Assembly (NCBI GenBank): GCA_037962975.1
Contig: CM075670.1
Location: 146,634,501-146,698,500 of the forward strand
Source: Clitoria ternatea
Taxonomy: Eukaryota > Streptophyta > Magnoliopsida > Fabales > Fabaceae
Direction of reading: 5' to 3'
DNA: 64,000 nt
Under the pieces are notes generated by a model, which made no database searches, was not told the origin of the DNA, and saw nothing but the letters and a program-made list of their open reading frames with translations. Shown piece by piece: positions 24,101 to 35,838 of this stretch (positions within the stretch are counted from its first letter, which is position 1; each line of letters starts with the position of its first letter). A program made the position numbers and the translations under genes.

Positions 24101-27100
24101 TGCATTTTAGAATTATATGGCTTTATTGACAGGTGCTTGCCCTACAAACTTTCCTAATTAGCTCTGGTTCTATTACCAGATAGTCACTTGTATGAATGAT
24201 GATTTCATTTCTTTTCTTTTATTCTCTTTTTCTATTTTTTTTTGGTAGCTAAAGGAGTATTTGTATTTTCCTTATTTTATATAAATTTCCCTTCATAATG
24301 TTCCTTTCTGTTAGAATTCCCTTCCTGTTTTCACTAATTTATTTCTTCTTGAAATTACATCTTTTTAGAATGGTATTAGTGTTTTTGTAATCTGAACTTA
24401 GAATTTTGAAAATAATTTTAAATTTGGGAAACTAAAGTTTATGGAATTCAAATAAGTCAAATAGTAAGTATAATAATTGTAAATATTACTATCAGTTGCA
24501 TGTCTTTTGTTTGGGCTAGAATGTAAATCAGTCTAGTTTCTGTTGCTTTTAGATGACCTACTCAGTTTACCTACTTATATATTTCATCCATCTTTTCTTA
24601 GATATATAATTCATGTCACGTCACGTTTACTCAGGATCCCAGCCTCTTTACTCATCTGCTTTTTACTCTCAGGAATTGGTGGTCATGTGCAGCAGCTCTT
24701 GGACCAAAATGCTCAAGCTTTTAGTCAAATTACTTCCAATTTATCTACTTTCAAGGTGAATATCTCAACTTCAATTGTTGGAGTTTATGTAAGTTCATAA
24801 ATACCTTTGGAAAGTTGGAATATCTATATGTACTTCACCCTTGCTAATGAAGAATGATCTAATGGTTAAAGTTGGAAAATCTCTATCCTTATTTGAATTA
24901 ATTAATGTCTTATCTTACATAGTAAACGAGAAAATTGTTGAGCACCGAAGGATGAAGAAACACACTATTCACGTATTCACATATGTTATTAAGTGGTTAT
25001 CAGTCATGGGGATATGAAGTGATTGAATTATCTGTTTGGTATTTTCAGCTTAACATTTTAGTGAATGGAAATACTTATGAATTTACTAGTTTGCCTTTAT
25101 GATTATTATTGCATGAGTTATTGACTCAGTTTTCCATTTGGTTAATGTTATTCTGCATTCACTTTGGGTTGGCGTACAAAATGTCTAAACCTTAGACAAA
25201 ATAGTAACTTACAGCAGCAATATGATAAGCTTCAGTCTGTGATAAGTTAGCAGGGGAAAAGCATTAAATGGTTCTTAGTAATTGATAATCTGTTTTGATT
25301 AATGATTTGTAGGTAAACAAATTTATATTATAATGATGTAATTTCTTTCTGTGCATGGTCATGTTATCATCACACACACACACACACCCACGTGTGTGTG
25401 TGTGTATATTAGTTTATGGTCTCCAACTTGTGATAATGATCATGTTTATTGTTATAAATAGTTGCAGGATAACGTTGATCTCTTTGCTCACACAAGGCGC
25501 AATATTAATGCAATTCTTAATGAGTATGTGAATACTCTAATAAGTTTATTATTAACGTCATCCAAATTCTTTTTCCATTTAGATCTGGATTTGTTGTCCA
25601 TTACTACCTAACTGATTAAATTTGTGCAGCATGAGCAAGATGCCTGGCATAATGAGTCGAATGCCCCCTCTTCCTGTTGTCATTAACGAGGACCTTGCAA
25701 GTAGTATATTGCCTAATAAAACTTTGGTAAGCCATTGGATAACTGAACTCATGTCATGTATGACGTGTTAGTTTATTCCTTTATTGAAGTTATAAAGTCA
25801 TACTTCCGCATGTTTTTTTGTGCAACATGCTCCTCTACTTAATTGTCCACATACAAATATCAATGCTTTTACATATAGAAAAAGGGGAATAAAGAAATCA
25901 TGAAGGAAGCAAAATTTTCTAACTGAGAATCACAAATTAGGTGAAACTTTTACTCATGACCAAAGAGTAATGTTACAACTTGCAAAAACTTAATATTTGT
26001 AAAGCAAAAGCACAGACATTTTCTTGTTTTGATGTGAAAATATACTTGAATTGTTTTGTTAGTGTATAGTAAAACATGCTTGTAATTGGTACAGTTGATG
26101 TGGCTCTATATTAAAGACTGAGCCATTCTCAGAAAGAAGCCACCTAATAAGGAGTTAGTGCCAAATTGCTGTTCAGTTTAGTTTGATTGGTGTAATGGAG
26201 TTTTATTTTGAAATTTGTACACCACATCGTTGTCACTCCTCTTCTGTCATTTCAGCTGATTTTATTGAAGATTTACAATATAGAATTTAGAATAAACAAA
26301 AGTACATTTCTATGTGGTTGAATGTTAGTATGACTTAAAAATTACTCCCCTTTTTCTATTTAATTGTCCACCTAAAGATAGTTTCTATTTAATTGTTTAC
26401 TTAGAATTTCAAGATAGTATTAATTGTCCATTTAGAATTTTAAGAGCGTGTTAATTGTTGTTTTTCCAATACTACCCTTATTAATATTAAATGTGAAAAG
26501 AATTTTAAAAGCAATAAATGAGAGATAAGGATAAAATCAAAAAATAATAAATTGTTTTATAAAAATTAATAATATTAATTACATTTTTTAATATGCTTAT
26601 TCTTTTTCTTCAAGGACCACTTAAATAGAAACGGAGAGAGTTAGTGGAATTTTCGTAACTGCTACATAGTTATAGGCTATAGCTTCTTGTTTTATGATTC
26701 TTGTGATTCTGTGAGTAAAATATCCAATGTAATCTTTGGCTCTACACCAGACCATTTATCTTGTTCAACTTTAGTTCTTAAAAACACATTTGTGAACTGA
26801 AGTACAGAAAATCATATATAGAAGTTGATAAGTTTACTTATTGCCAATTGAAGCCAGCAAATTACTGACCCGCCATCAAGGTCGCTTACTCAAAGTGCAC
26901 TCGTATGGAGATGTTGGCATTTTTGTATGGAAGTCTTAGCTGCAAGCCCGCACTGGCTTTGGAGCTATAAACTGAGGAGCTACAGAATTACCGATATCAC
27001 ACGACTATCTGAAGTCTTCCCAGAGTTCTAATTTATCACTGATCTTACTGCTCTCATGTATTTTATTTTGCTTGAAGGGAAATTTGCACTTATTGTTGTA

Positions 27101-27172
27101 TAAACTGAACATTTTCTTGGCCAGAAAAAAGATACAAGGCAGAAAAAGAAGATAGGAAATCAATTGGTGTAA
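18106..27172 (+). CDS. SANT/Myb-like nuclear protein, plant DUF3755 type
   Basis: Eight exons splice in frame: 18106-18458, 21237-21336, 22640-22693, 23117-23237, 24673-24755, 25462-25523, 25630-25726 and 27125-27172, with GT-AG introns throughout. The product is about 305 residues. It opens with an Asn/Ser-rich segment, then a SANT/Myb-like fold across the first splice (EWSVDEQYKLEEGLVRYAD to ALRCRWM, about residues 104-151), and a basic KRRKP stretch likely to direct it to the nucleus. A C-terminal helical part follows (VQQLLDQNAQAFSQITSNL, DNVDLFAHTRRNINAIL). This order is that of an uncharacterised plant family with Arabidopsis relatives such as At3g07565. Exons 1-7 are firm because every phase joins. 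The last exon (KKDTRQKKK to TAA) is inferred, and exon 6 could start at 25468. Introns host a LINE and a MITE. Biochemical role unknown. Confidence 0.85.
19098..20945 (+). mobile_element. Degenerate RTE-type LINE in intron 1 of the SANT gene
   Basis: In several frames the sequence matches the order of a plant RTE LINE. An endonuclease start comes first (SMEVVDSMMWRKIN, KWVGEKAR), then GEKIFIGGDFNGYV (19480-19520), then the reverse transcriptase (RRNILVPIYKNKRDIQ, LWERVVEHRLR, FEKAYDRVPREVL at 20850-20885). Similarity stops at a RAIKDMYD-like word near 20945, before the catalytic centre and the 3' end. Losing the 3' part is unusual for LINE insertion, which normally loses the 5' part, so a later deletion is likely. 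It reads in the same direction as the host gene and has many stops. Confidence 0.8.
21064..21125 (+). repeat. Tandem duplication of 31 bp
   Basis: The 31-bp unit beginning TTAGATTAGAATGGCTG is present twice without differences (21064-21094, 21095-21125), between the LINE relic and exon 2. Identity of the copies indicates a recent slippage event. Confidence 0.9.
25371..25405. repeat. Self-complementary (CA)n-CACGTG-(TG)n microsatellite
   Basis: A run of CA repeats passes through CCCACGTG into a run of TG repeats, so the 35-bp tract can fold on itself almost completely. It lies in intron 5 of the SANT gene, about 60 bp before exon 6. Confidence 0.85.
26345..26641. mobile_element. Stowaway-like MITE in intron 7
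   Basis: The left end CTCCCCTTTTTCTATTTAAT and the right end, reversed (ACTCTCTCCGTTTCTATTTA), are imperfect inverted repeats, and both sides carry TA, the usual target duplication. The interior is AT-rich and noncoding. Length (about 297 bp), ends and target fit Stowaway/mariner-derived MITEs. Confidence 0.65.
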
Positions 27173-28448
27173 TGATGGTTTGGTTTTATTTTTACCCTTT
27201 CATTGTTTTCGGATTATTGGTAATTCTATCATCATGGCATAGGAACTGATGTAGATCGTGATGCTAGTTAGCCATGATATGATTGTTAGCTGTTTTGTAA
27301 TATGTATAGAGAAATCATCATTTTCTTTGCTGTACATGAGGGAGAGTCATTTGCAGTTTGTGGAACTACCTCTGCCGTGAGGGATCAACCATTCAATTGA
27401 CACCCATTTTGGATGTTATATATCTGGCTTTGACATGCTTATGTGTGTGCCCTTTAATTGAATTTCAGACAATTATATTTACATGAGCTTATGTTGTCAT
27501 GTTAAATTCTGACATGATATTTCTACCAGCTGCTGAGGATCTTTTTTATTTTTTTGCAATTAGTTCATGACTTTTTGTTTGTTTGGTGATGATCTCTCAT
27601 TTATCACTGTTGTTTTTGTTCCCTGAGTTCCAAATCGTCCTAGATTATTTCATCTATAATTCTACAACTACTTTTTAAATTGTTTTTTTTGCTTTAGGAA
27701 TTAGGATTTTCATCAACTATACATAAACTTCTAGAAGTTCAAACTCTGGACTGGACGATTTTAAAAATATCGGAATTTGGAGTCCCAAGTGATTTTATAA
27801 TTTCGTAATTCCAACTTTTAATTATTTTGAGGTTCAAGTTTTGGAAGCAAAAAAGAAAAATTATTGAAAACTTAGTTCTAGAATTGTGAAGTCATATAGA
27901 ACCAAATTTGTACTTCTAAAACTATGAAGTTCTGAAACTGAAATGAAAACAAATCATAAACATAGAGAAAACTATACAGGAGGTGAAGAACAACATAATA
28001 CCAGGGTTTCTTTTGCCCTCTAATAGCTAAATTTAACATTACCTATTTTCTTTTTCTTTACTTGTTAACATGTGGATACTCGATCTACTTGTGGTGGAGG
28101 TTATGACGTGTTACTCGTTAGCTATGAGCTTCACCAAGGACACTTTGGCTATGTTCTTTCTCTATGATTGTAATCTAGCTAGATCTCATTTATAATCTCT
28201 TTCGTCTTTTCTCAATTTACCAAAAAATACGAAGAATTTACCTACAAAAATATTGATAGAGTAGTAGAGATACATTAGGATCCTAGTGGAAAAATCACGT
28301 TTCAAGTTTTAGAGAAGATATTAAGATTTAAAAAATGAGAGGATCTAAATCCCTTGCAATAAGGGAATCCAAATTGATTTGTGTGAGAATGTTTTTATGT
28401 ATACGCATTAAGTCTCTTTGTTGGTTCAATTACGACGAAATCTTTTGG

Positions 28449-28453
<5 letters not shown>
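27173..28453. other. Region between two convergent genes
   Basis: This holds the 3' untranslated end of the SANT gene (probably the first few hundred bases) and AT-rich spacer. No further ORF with recognisable content, RNA gene or clear transposon end was found. Confidence 0.6.

Positions 28454-28512
<59 letters not shown>
28454..28512. repeat. (AT)n microsatellite
   Basis: About 59 bp of uninterrupted TA/AT repeat lies 160 bp beyond the stop codon of the minus-strand NPH3 gene. Tracts of this length are typically highly variable between plants. Confidence 0.95.
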
Positions 28513-28513
<1 letters not shown>

Positions 28514-28669
28514 GCCATTGAAATTCAAAACTAAACTGAACAAATTACAGCTTTTTACAATTCAAAGAAATATCAATGTATATCTTGATATTAATAGAAT
28601 GTTAACGAGATGCATATATTTTTTTCTAAAAAAAATTGACACGCATAAAAGATTAAGCAATGACATTAA

Positions 28670-31600
28670 TTAGTGAAAATTTGACATCTGAACCTTCATT
28701 TCCCTGCACAGCTTCTCCAATTCTCTTACCCTCTTTTCCATTTTCTCAAGGTTTAGTCTCATACCGTCTTTCTCTTCCAAGAAGGTATCTGTGTTGTTAC
28801 AGTACAAAATGATTTGACTTTCATCACTTGTTGAAATTATTGTTTGTTGAGAAATAAGAGCCTGCATTGCAATCCTTGGAGGTATTTTGGGGTTCTTGGC
28901 AAGATCTTTGCAAACTTCAAAGCTGAGCTTATTGTAATTAAGACATCTACACAATCTTGATCTCTCCTCAAATGCCAGTCTTGGATGTGACTGCAATTCA
29001 TTTGTTCCCGATTTTAGACACAATCTTTGATCTCAAATATGCAAAACTGAAAGTAACAAAACCATACTCCTAAGTTAAATACTTATATGCAAAATTCGGA
29101 TCAAGATTAATTCTTTCCTTACCATAAATAATATATAATATACCTCAAAATATATTTACACCCATCAAATTTGGAGAAATCACATTTGTAGAATATGTAT
29201 ACGTTGGATGTAGAGAGAGAGAGAAAAAAAAACACATTTAATATAAGATGAATGATATGACCGAAAGAGATGAAGAAAAAAAATGATATTGTATATTGTT
29301 CGTATAGTACAAATTTTTGCTGTACATACAAATCCATCTTTAAATTTAAGTATATAAACCTAAAGTTTCGTAGTTTTTTTTTATACTTTTGTCAACATGT
29401 TGTCCAGTAATAAAATTATGAGACATGAGTATTAATTTATCTAAAATTTAATTTGTAATATTTCTTTAATGAAAAAACATATATTGTTGTAATTAAAATA
29501 TGACATTGCTTAAATGAAGAACTTGATAAAAAATATACAAGGAACATTAAGTTAGCTTTTTGAAGATTTTAAAAATTCAATTTAGCTTATAATTTCATAA
29601 AATATAATTCATTTCAGAGATATTATATTTTAATTTTCACTGTTATTTATTAGAAACAATTAAGTTGGATATTGTTTTATAAATCATATAAAAATTTAAT
29701 ATTTTTAAAATCTCAAAATAAAACATCTGATTATACAATCTCGATTATTAATACGAATAGATTCAAACATTTCCTGTCCTTTAATATTCCATGACAGTTA
29801 CTGTAAACAAGAAAGAAACTCATGGACAAACAATAAGTTAGGGTATATTTAGTTTGAGAAAATACTACTTTTATTTTTCTTGACAGCCGACAAAAATAGA
29901 AATAGAGTAATATTTTTATAATAATTAATAACGGCGTAAAATTGAAGACAAACGTAGATTATTATTTCTATTACTATTATTATTATTAGCCTAAAAAAAG
30001 ACATTAACTTTTATTTCTTATTTTTAAATTTATTTTTTATATCATATACAATTTTTCTAATGCATTATACTAAATTTTTATTATTTCCTTTAATTCTCAA
30101 CAAATTATAAGTATTAATAATAAAAGAACATTTTATCGTAAATTTAATATATTTTAAAAATTATAAAATAAAATAATATGAAAATAAAGTAGCAACTATT
30201 TCTTAACCGTTTCCATCCAAGTAAGATAGTTTGTATTATAAATGTTAATGTTTAAGTTGTTAAAGGTTCCATCCCAAAACCAAAACCAATTGGCAATGGT
30301 TGGAGTTGCCCAACAGGTATTTAAACCATGCGAAATATTATGAGGCAGGCGATGTGGGACTTCCAACACGCCCCCTCCAACGAGGCCTGCCGAACCAGGC
30401 AAGGGGTAACTTTTGACCCACAATGAAAGGGCAACTCTTGGCCCATAAGAACCGAAAAGAATATACCATGTTAAAGGTTCCATCCCAAAACCAATTGGCA
30501 ATGGTTGGAGTTGCCCAACAGGTATTTAAACCATGCGAAATATTATGAGGCAGGCGATGTAGGACTTCCAACATAAGTAAATGCAGCTTCCATTATTTAG
30601 TTGCAATGAGGTGGTTTTCTTTTACAAAAGGTAAAAATATCAAAATAAAAATAGACACTACTGCTTTCCAGGGACATTATAGATTATTATTAGGACTTAA
30701 GAGGGTAATAATAAAATATAAAATTCCTATAAATCATTTTAATGAAAATGTTATAATTCTAGAGAGAACTCCTAGAAAAAAATATAAACTAAATTCGTAG
30801 TGTATACCAAAGGTTATGCGTGTTTTTTTTTTATAAACAACGGTTATGCTTTTTATTATTTAAAATTTTGCTTGTATAGTATATTATATTGTAGAGTTCG
30901 TGAATAGGCAACTTCATTATCCGGATCTAGTCTTGCACTTAAAAGTTGTGTGGATACCAGCATATATATATATATAAGAACTAAAAAACAAAAAACTTAT
31001 AACATTTGCAGAGTTCCCTTACCAAATGGTCAGTGCCCTTATCTTCTAATCTTGTTGTCTTTTACGGTTGATTGCCTATGACACGTAATATGACAATGAC
31101 AGAGCCCAACCAAAAAATATACATATGAAGAAGAGTGGAAAAGGAAAAAGAAAAATGTCAAACCAAATTGAGAAATCACATTAAGTTCAACTGAAATTGC
31201 ACCAGCAATTTTCCTTTCTAGAATACAGTTAAGATACCTCATTGCAAAATTACATTATTTTTCAAAGGGACAAAACAAAATTCCAAACATGAATGCAAGT
31301 TTTTTGTCTTCTTCCATTTCCAATTCTTATGGCTCTTCAGACTGATGATAATGCATCACAACATAAATAGAAACAAGAAAGAAAAAAACATAAGTTTCTT
31401 GCATTCTTAATCTATCAAGTTCTTAAACAATAACATGTAAAATATATTTATTGAAAGTTATTTATTATTAGAAAATTTGATGACAGTAATGATATAAAGA
31501 AATTGATCTAAGTTTCTATGCATAGAAGAAAAGGGTATATGGAAATCACCTGAAGATAGATGTCAATGGCTCTGTAGACCCCATCAAAGCAATCTCTAGC

Positions 31601-32885
31601 ACAATCAGGCAAACTTTCTGCAACAGCAAGAAATTTAGTGATCTTGAGGTTCTGATCAGGGGATATCTCTGCCAAATATTTGTCAATCAATGTACCAACT
31701 TTTTTCATTTGCTGTAGAGACACCCCAACAGAGCCATTTATATCAACAAATTGTTTAATCAATCTTATCACAAAGGTTACATCATAATAAAGTCCCATAT
31801 GATGCCCAGACACAAGTAGATCATCCAAAGTTGCTTCCTCAAGCACCCCACCAATCAATTTCTCAATTTCACTTCTGCAGTCTCTACCCATTCCAAACCT
31901 TGACACGATCCTCAATACCCAAAAAAGGCCTCTACATGAAAATTTCTTGTTACCAATAAACATGACCCCATAAGCTGTTGTTTCTGCAAGACCAGCATAC
32001 TCACTTTTGTTTTTGCAATTACCCTCTTTTGTTGGAGCCACTCTTTTCAGATAATGAAGCAGAAATCTTGTGAGAACTAAGTTGTTGTTATCTGTTTTGT
32101 AAGCACCAATACACTGAAGGAACTTCTCAATGATCTTTGGGGGTAAAGTAGCCAAATCCTCAAACCACCATGCTTTGCTTGGCAATGTTGACTTCACTGT
32201 CTTGGGAGTAACTTGTGCTGAGTAAGAAAATCTCTTGGCAGAATTGTTTTCAGGAGAAGGGGATGAGTATGATGAAGATGAGGAAGCTGTGAAGGGGTTT
32301 ACATCAGAATTTTGTGCCATCTTTTCCAATAATGCACAAATGATCTTCTCCAAGACACCAAAGCTATCTGCACATGCATAAAATTTCTCACAACTCTTGA
32401 GACTCACAAGTATTTCATTCCATGTCCAGTAATAGATTCCCTCAAGAAAAGTTTCTGTTTTTGGCAAGAGATTGTTGCTCAAAACTTCTTCAGTCATTCG
32501 AAGATAAAGGGCACAGCAATGGAGGAGAGGCACATTGGACACTGTGATTGGGATTCTGCCATGGTTGTAACAGAATCTTGAAACCAGCTCAAACCCATCT
32601 GGGCCTCCAGGGAAATCATTGATTTCAATGCTCAGGTTCTTGTTTTGGAACATTCTGTTTCCGTCGTTCAACATTTTCTTCACTCTTCCACAGTATTTTG
32701 ATATCAACTTCTGCAAAAATAAATGAAACTAGATTGATTCCCCTTAGGAAAACATTTTCTTTGAATCTTACAATCTTGGTAAATGAATAAGAAAAAAAAA
32801 CACTAATGAATTCCAATCATACCTTGTCCAAAAGGAATGTCTCCTCTTCATTAACGTCGATTTGCAAGTCACAGTGATTTGCCAT
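28670..32885 (-). CDS. BTB/POZ-NPH3 protein, probable CUL3 substrate adaptor
   Basis: Three exons on the minus strand (32885-32823, 32710-31550, 28990-28670) join in phase 0 with GT-AG introns and give 514 residues. The BTB part begins in exon 1 (CDLQIDVNEEETFLLDK) and continues with LISKYCGRVKKML and GPDGFELVSRFCYNHG. The NPH3 domain runs from WWFEDLATL (about residue 202) through FWVLRIVSRFGMG and FDGVYRAIDIYLQSHPRLAF. The C-terminus is a likely coiled coil (LEKMEKRVRELEKLCREMK). Family members bind CUL3 ubiquitin ligases and bring substrates; founder NPH3 acts with phototropins. Length and order fit the At3g22104 branch, whose substrate I do not know. The start is the first ATG and matches the family. 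Intron 2 (2.6 kb) carries a TRIM, and a (TA)n tract lies 56 bp upstream of the ATG. Confidence 0.93.
30258..30573 (-). mobile_element. Complete TRIM retrotransposon, 316 bp, in NPH3 intron 2
   Basis: Two direct repeats (30258-30368, 111 bp, and 30469-30573, 105 bp) differ mainly by one AAAACC insertion. Read on the minus strand each starts TGTTGGAAGTCC and ends TTTAACA. The 100-bp interior starts TGGTAT, the first six bases of the initiator-tRNA-Met primer site, directly after the 5' LTR. It ends with the purine tract TTGGAGGGGG near the 3' LTR. Both outer sides carry TAAGT (30253-30257, 30574-30578), a 5-bp target duplication. There is no coding capacity, so mobility would depend on another element's enzymes. 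Confidence 0.92.
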
Positions 32886-32937
32886 AGCTGCTACTTCTGC
32901 ATTGAAATGAATTGTGTTTTTTTTAAAACAGATGTTG

Positions 32938-32940
<3 letters not shown>

Positions 32941-32991
<51 letters not shown>
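32941..32991. repeat. (TA)n microsatellite just upstream of NPH3
   Basis: About 51 bp of AT repeats lie 56 bp before the start codon of the NPH3 gene, in its leader or core promoter. Length variation there could alter expression, but nothing in the sequence proves it. Confidence 0.95.
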
Positions 32992-32992
<1 letters not shown>

Positions 32993-34583
32993 CAAGTGTA
33001 TCATGTGAGATAAGTAAATCACAACCCTAGAATTCAAACACACAGTTAAAATTATAACTAATTAAAATATTTTTGATAATTTATATAAGGTTGTATGGAG
33101 AATTTATTTCTATACTTCTCATTAGATATGCCCCTCTTTATATAATATGTATAATTGTAGAAGGTGAAAAAGTAAATTTTAACCAAATTCTACATAAATT
33201 GTAATGAATGAGAATTAAAATATAAGTGTGCTATATTTTAAATTGTTTAAGCAATTTGTTTTAATAATCACCCTTAATTATAAAACATACACATGACAAC
33301 TATATGGGATAAATTTGATGGTTTAACACCACATTCTCTCACTAAGTGATTGGAGGTTGCATTCTTAACTCTCACAAATGGAAAATGCTATAGTTAGCGC
33401 CACTGTTTCATGTTTCGACGAATATATGTGTTTGTGTTATCTAGAATGGCCAGGTTATATGGAAATCTTACCCAATCCTCCTTGGCAAGGTATCAATAGC
33501 TTCATTTGCTGTTGTCTTTCATACTTGGAAGAGGGTATTCTACCCAAAAACAAATTATAAATTATGAACTAGGTTTCAGCTACAATTACCCAATACCTAG
33601 TTACCTAGCTATGAAATAATTATTCTAACTCATCCCATTTATTTATTGTCTCTCATATATATAAAATATTTTGGGTTTTATATACGTTTCTCCGTGAGTT
33701 TACAGTTTTTAACTGATATTTTAATTATCAATTAAAAAAATAGAATTATAAAAATAAAAAATCTCATAATCAATATTAACTTTTTATATTATTTAAAATA
33801 ATTAAAATTTTGTTAAATCAACATATCTGTTTTTATTAATCAAATCACGATTTAACCTCTAAGCCAATTATGTTGGTGTGGTTTTGGCTATTTTAAGAAA
33901 GATTCCATGTATGACAAGTTCTGAAGCATTTGTAAACTTTTGAGGCAGTGTAATTGTGTAAATATATGTGGCTACATTGTCCTTTTGTATGAACAACTTG
34001 TCCTATCTCGCGAAATAGGATATAATTTAACACAACATGACAATAATTTTTAGGGATTGAATGTTGGCACAACGAATGGCAACGGCGTATGTCTGACATG
34101 TCAACAAGTGTTACCCATATAGCTAATTTGTTAATGATAACTTTCAGTTCTGTCACGTAATACAATTAGTTGCATGCCTTGGCTTTGGAGTTTGGATTTA
34201 CTCTTGAGTGATGGTATTATTGCTATCTGAACATGTGAGTACATGTACCTTGCTGCTGGAAATTGGGACCCATCCCAATGGATGACAATTTAACCCAAAC
34301 TTAAACATGTATACATTAGTTATAACTATCATAGTAACAGTGAAGCTCGTTATTAACTTAACTTGTTACTTAATATAAATAGGTCCTTGTATCAATTTCC
34401 TTTTTATTTGCTACAATTTCATCTTTCTTTTTTCATATTTTTTCATTAATATGGTATTAGTTTGAAAATTTATACCAAACTCTAGAATTTTACTCTGCAA
34501 TATTTTGTTTCTTGCTTTCTCAAAAGCTTTCAAGTTTTTATCTTCTACGATCATGACACAGATGCCTCGGCACTATGAAGCTT
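32992..34583. other. AT-rich region upstream of NPH3
   Basis: Promoter sequence of the NPH3 gene is presumably in the first part. Small ORFs at 33378-33560 (plus) and 33893-34165 (minus) have no recognisable motif or codon pattern. I see no transposon ends here. Confidence 0.5.
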
Positions 34584-34760
34584 GTTCAAATCCTTATCAT
34601 CTAACACATGTTGATAATTCAACAATTGGCCTTGTTTCAAGTTCTCACCAATCATAATTACAACTCTTGGAGTAGATCCACGAAGATCATTGTCTGTCGA
34701 GAACAACTATGGATTTGTTGATGGCAGTATCCCTCATCCTAATGGTGAGAATGTTATGCT
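34584..34760 (+). pseudogene. Copia-type gag N-terminal fragment
   Basis: Across two to three frames the sequence gives SNPYHLTHVDNSTIGLV, then NYNSWSRSTKIIV, then NNYGFVDGSIPHPNG. This is the start of gag in many plant Ty1/copia elements. It is broken by small frame changes and ends where the CACTA terminus begins at 34774. Confidence 0.65.
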
Positions 34761-35458
34761 TTCAGCTTCTTGACATTACTAGAAATATTGTTTTAGCTAC
34801 AACCATCGAAATGTGCCCGCCGCTAATAGCGACTTGTGTAGTGATGCAAAATGGTTAGCAAATAGAAACTATTTCTGAGGGTCATTTGCTATGTATCTTA
34901 GGGACGAACCATGATCCCATTGCTAATATTTATTGGCTCTTGGTCGCCGGCTCTGTCGCTATTGTTGAGTAAGTACTAATCAGACAACTTCCGTCTCTAA
35001 GGCTGTTGTGGAATTCTAATTTTTATTTTTTGAATTAATTCTTATAACAAAAATATTAACGATGCCACGTATTCATCGCTACATAATATGACAAGCATTA
35101 TGATTGAACCCGTCGCTACATTAGGCCGACCAATCAAAAAAGTAGAGGGAAATCAACAACGTAGCGACGAACCTTAGGGGCATTGCGACAACCTTTACCA
35201 CCCATCATCACTGTGACCATCACTAAAATGGGCTAGACTTATGGAAAGACGATCATAGCTACCCGCGTCACTAATTAGGTGGGGTAGTGAAAAAATATAG
35301 GGAAATTAATGACAGGGCAATAGAAACAAGGAGTGTTGCTATGGTCTTCACCATCCACCATTTTTGTGGCTGTTGCTAAAGTGGGTTAGGCTTATGGAAA
35401 GATAGCCTTAGTTACCTGTGTGACTAATTTAGGAATGAAAAAAGAGGGAAATTAATGA

Positions 35459-35838
35459 CGGCTTTATGGGTTTGACCATGCCTAAGGATAGGTATGGTAA
35501 GAGTAACAAGAATTGCTAAAAGGATGATGTGACACTTTTTGATAACACCACACCTACAACATTTGTATGCTTCATTGTTTACGGAAAAACACATGTGTTG
35601 GTATGCTCATACTCAAAGTGAAGAGGATCTTTCGTGTTATCATTCAGACGGCCTTATGGGTTTGACCATGCCTAAGGATAGGTGTGGTAAGAGTAACGAG
35701 AATTGCTAAAAGGATGATGTGACACTTTTTGATAACACCACACCTACAACATTTGTATGCTTCATTGTTTACGGAAAAACACATGTGTTGGTATGCTCAT
35801 ACTCAAAGTGAAGAGAATCTTTTGTGCTATCATTCAGA
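35459..35838 (+). repeat. Tandem duplication of 190 bp inside the CACTA remnant
   Basis: The unit beginning near GGTTTGACCATGCCTAAGG is present at about 35459-35648 and 35649-35838, with only a few substitutions. It covers a noncoding part and the start of the transposase fragment, so the transposase start is present twice. Confidence 0.9.

Noticed and set aside
28335..28673. 112-codon ORF with a run of Tyr-Ile
   Set aside because: The run is the (AT)n microsatellite read as protein; the rest has no family signal.
30196..30574. Two overlapping minus-strand ORFs of 78 and 101 codons
   Set aside because: They are chance frames through the noncoding TRIM LTRs; TRIMs do not encode proteins.
33893..34165. 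90-codon minus-strand ORF
   Set aside because: No recognisable motif, no plausible splice context and unlike plant coding sequence.
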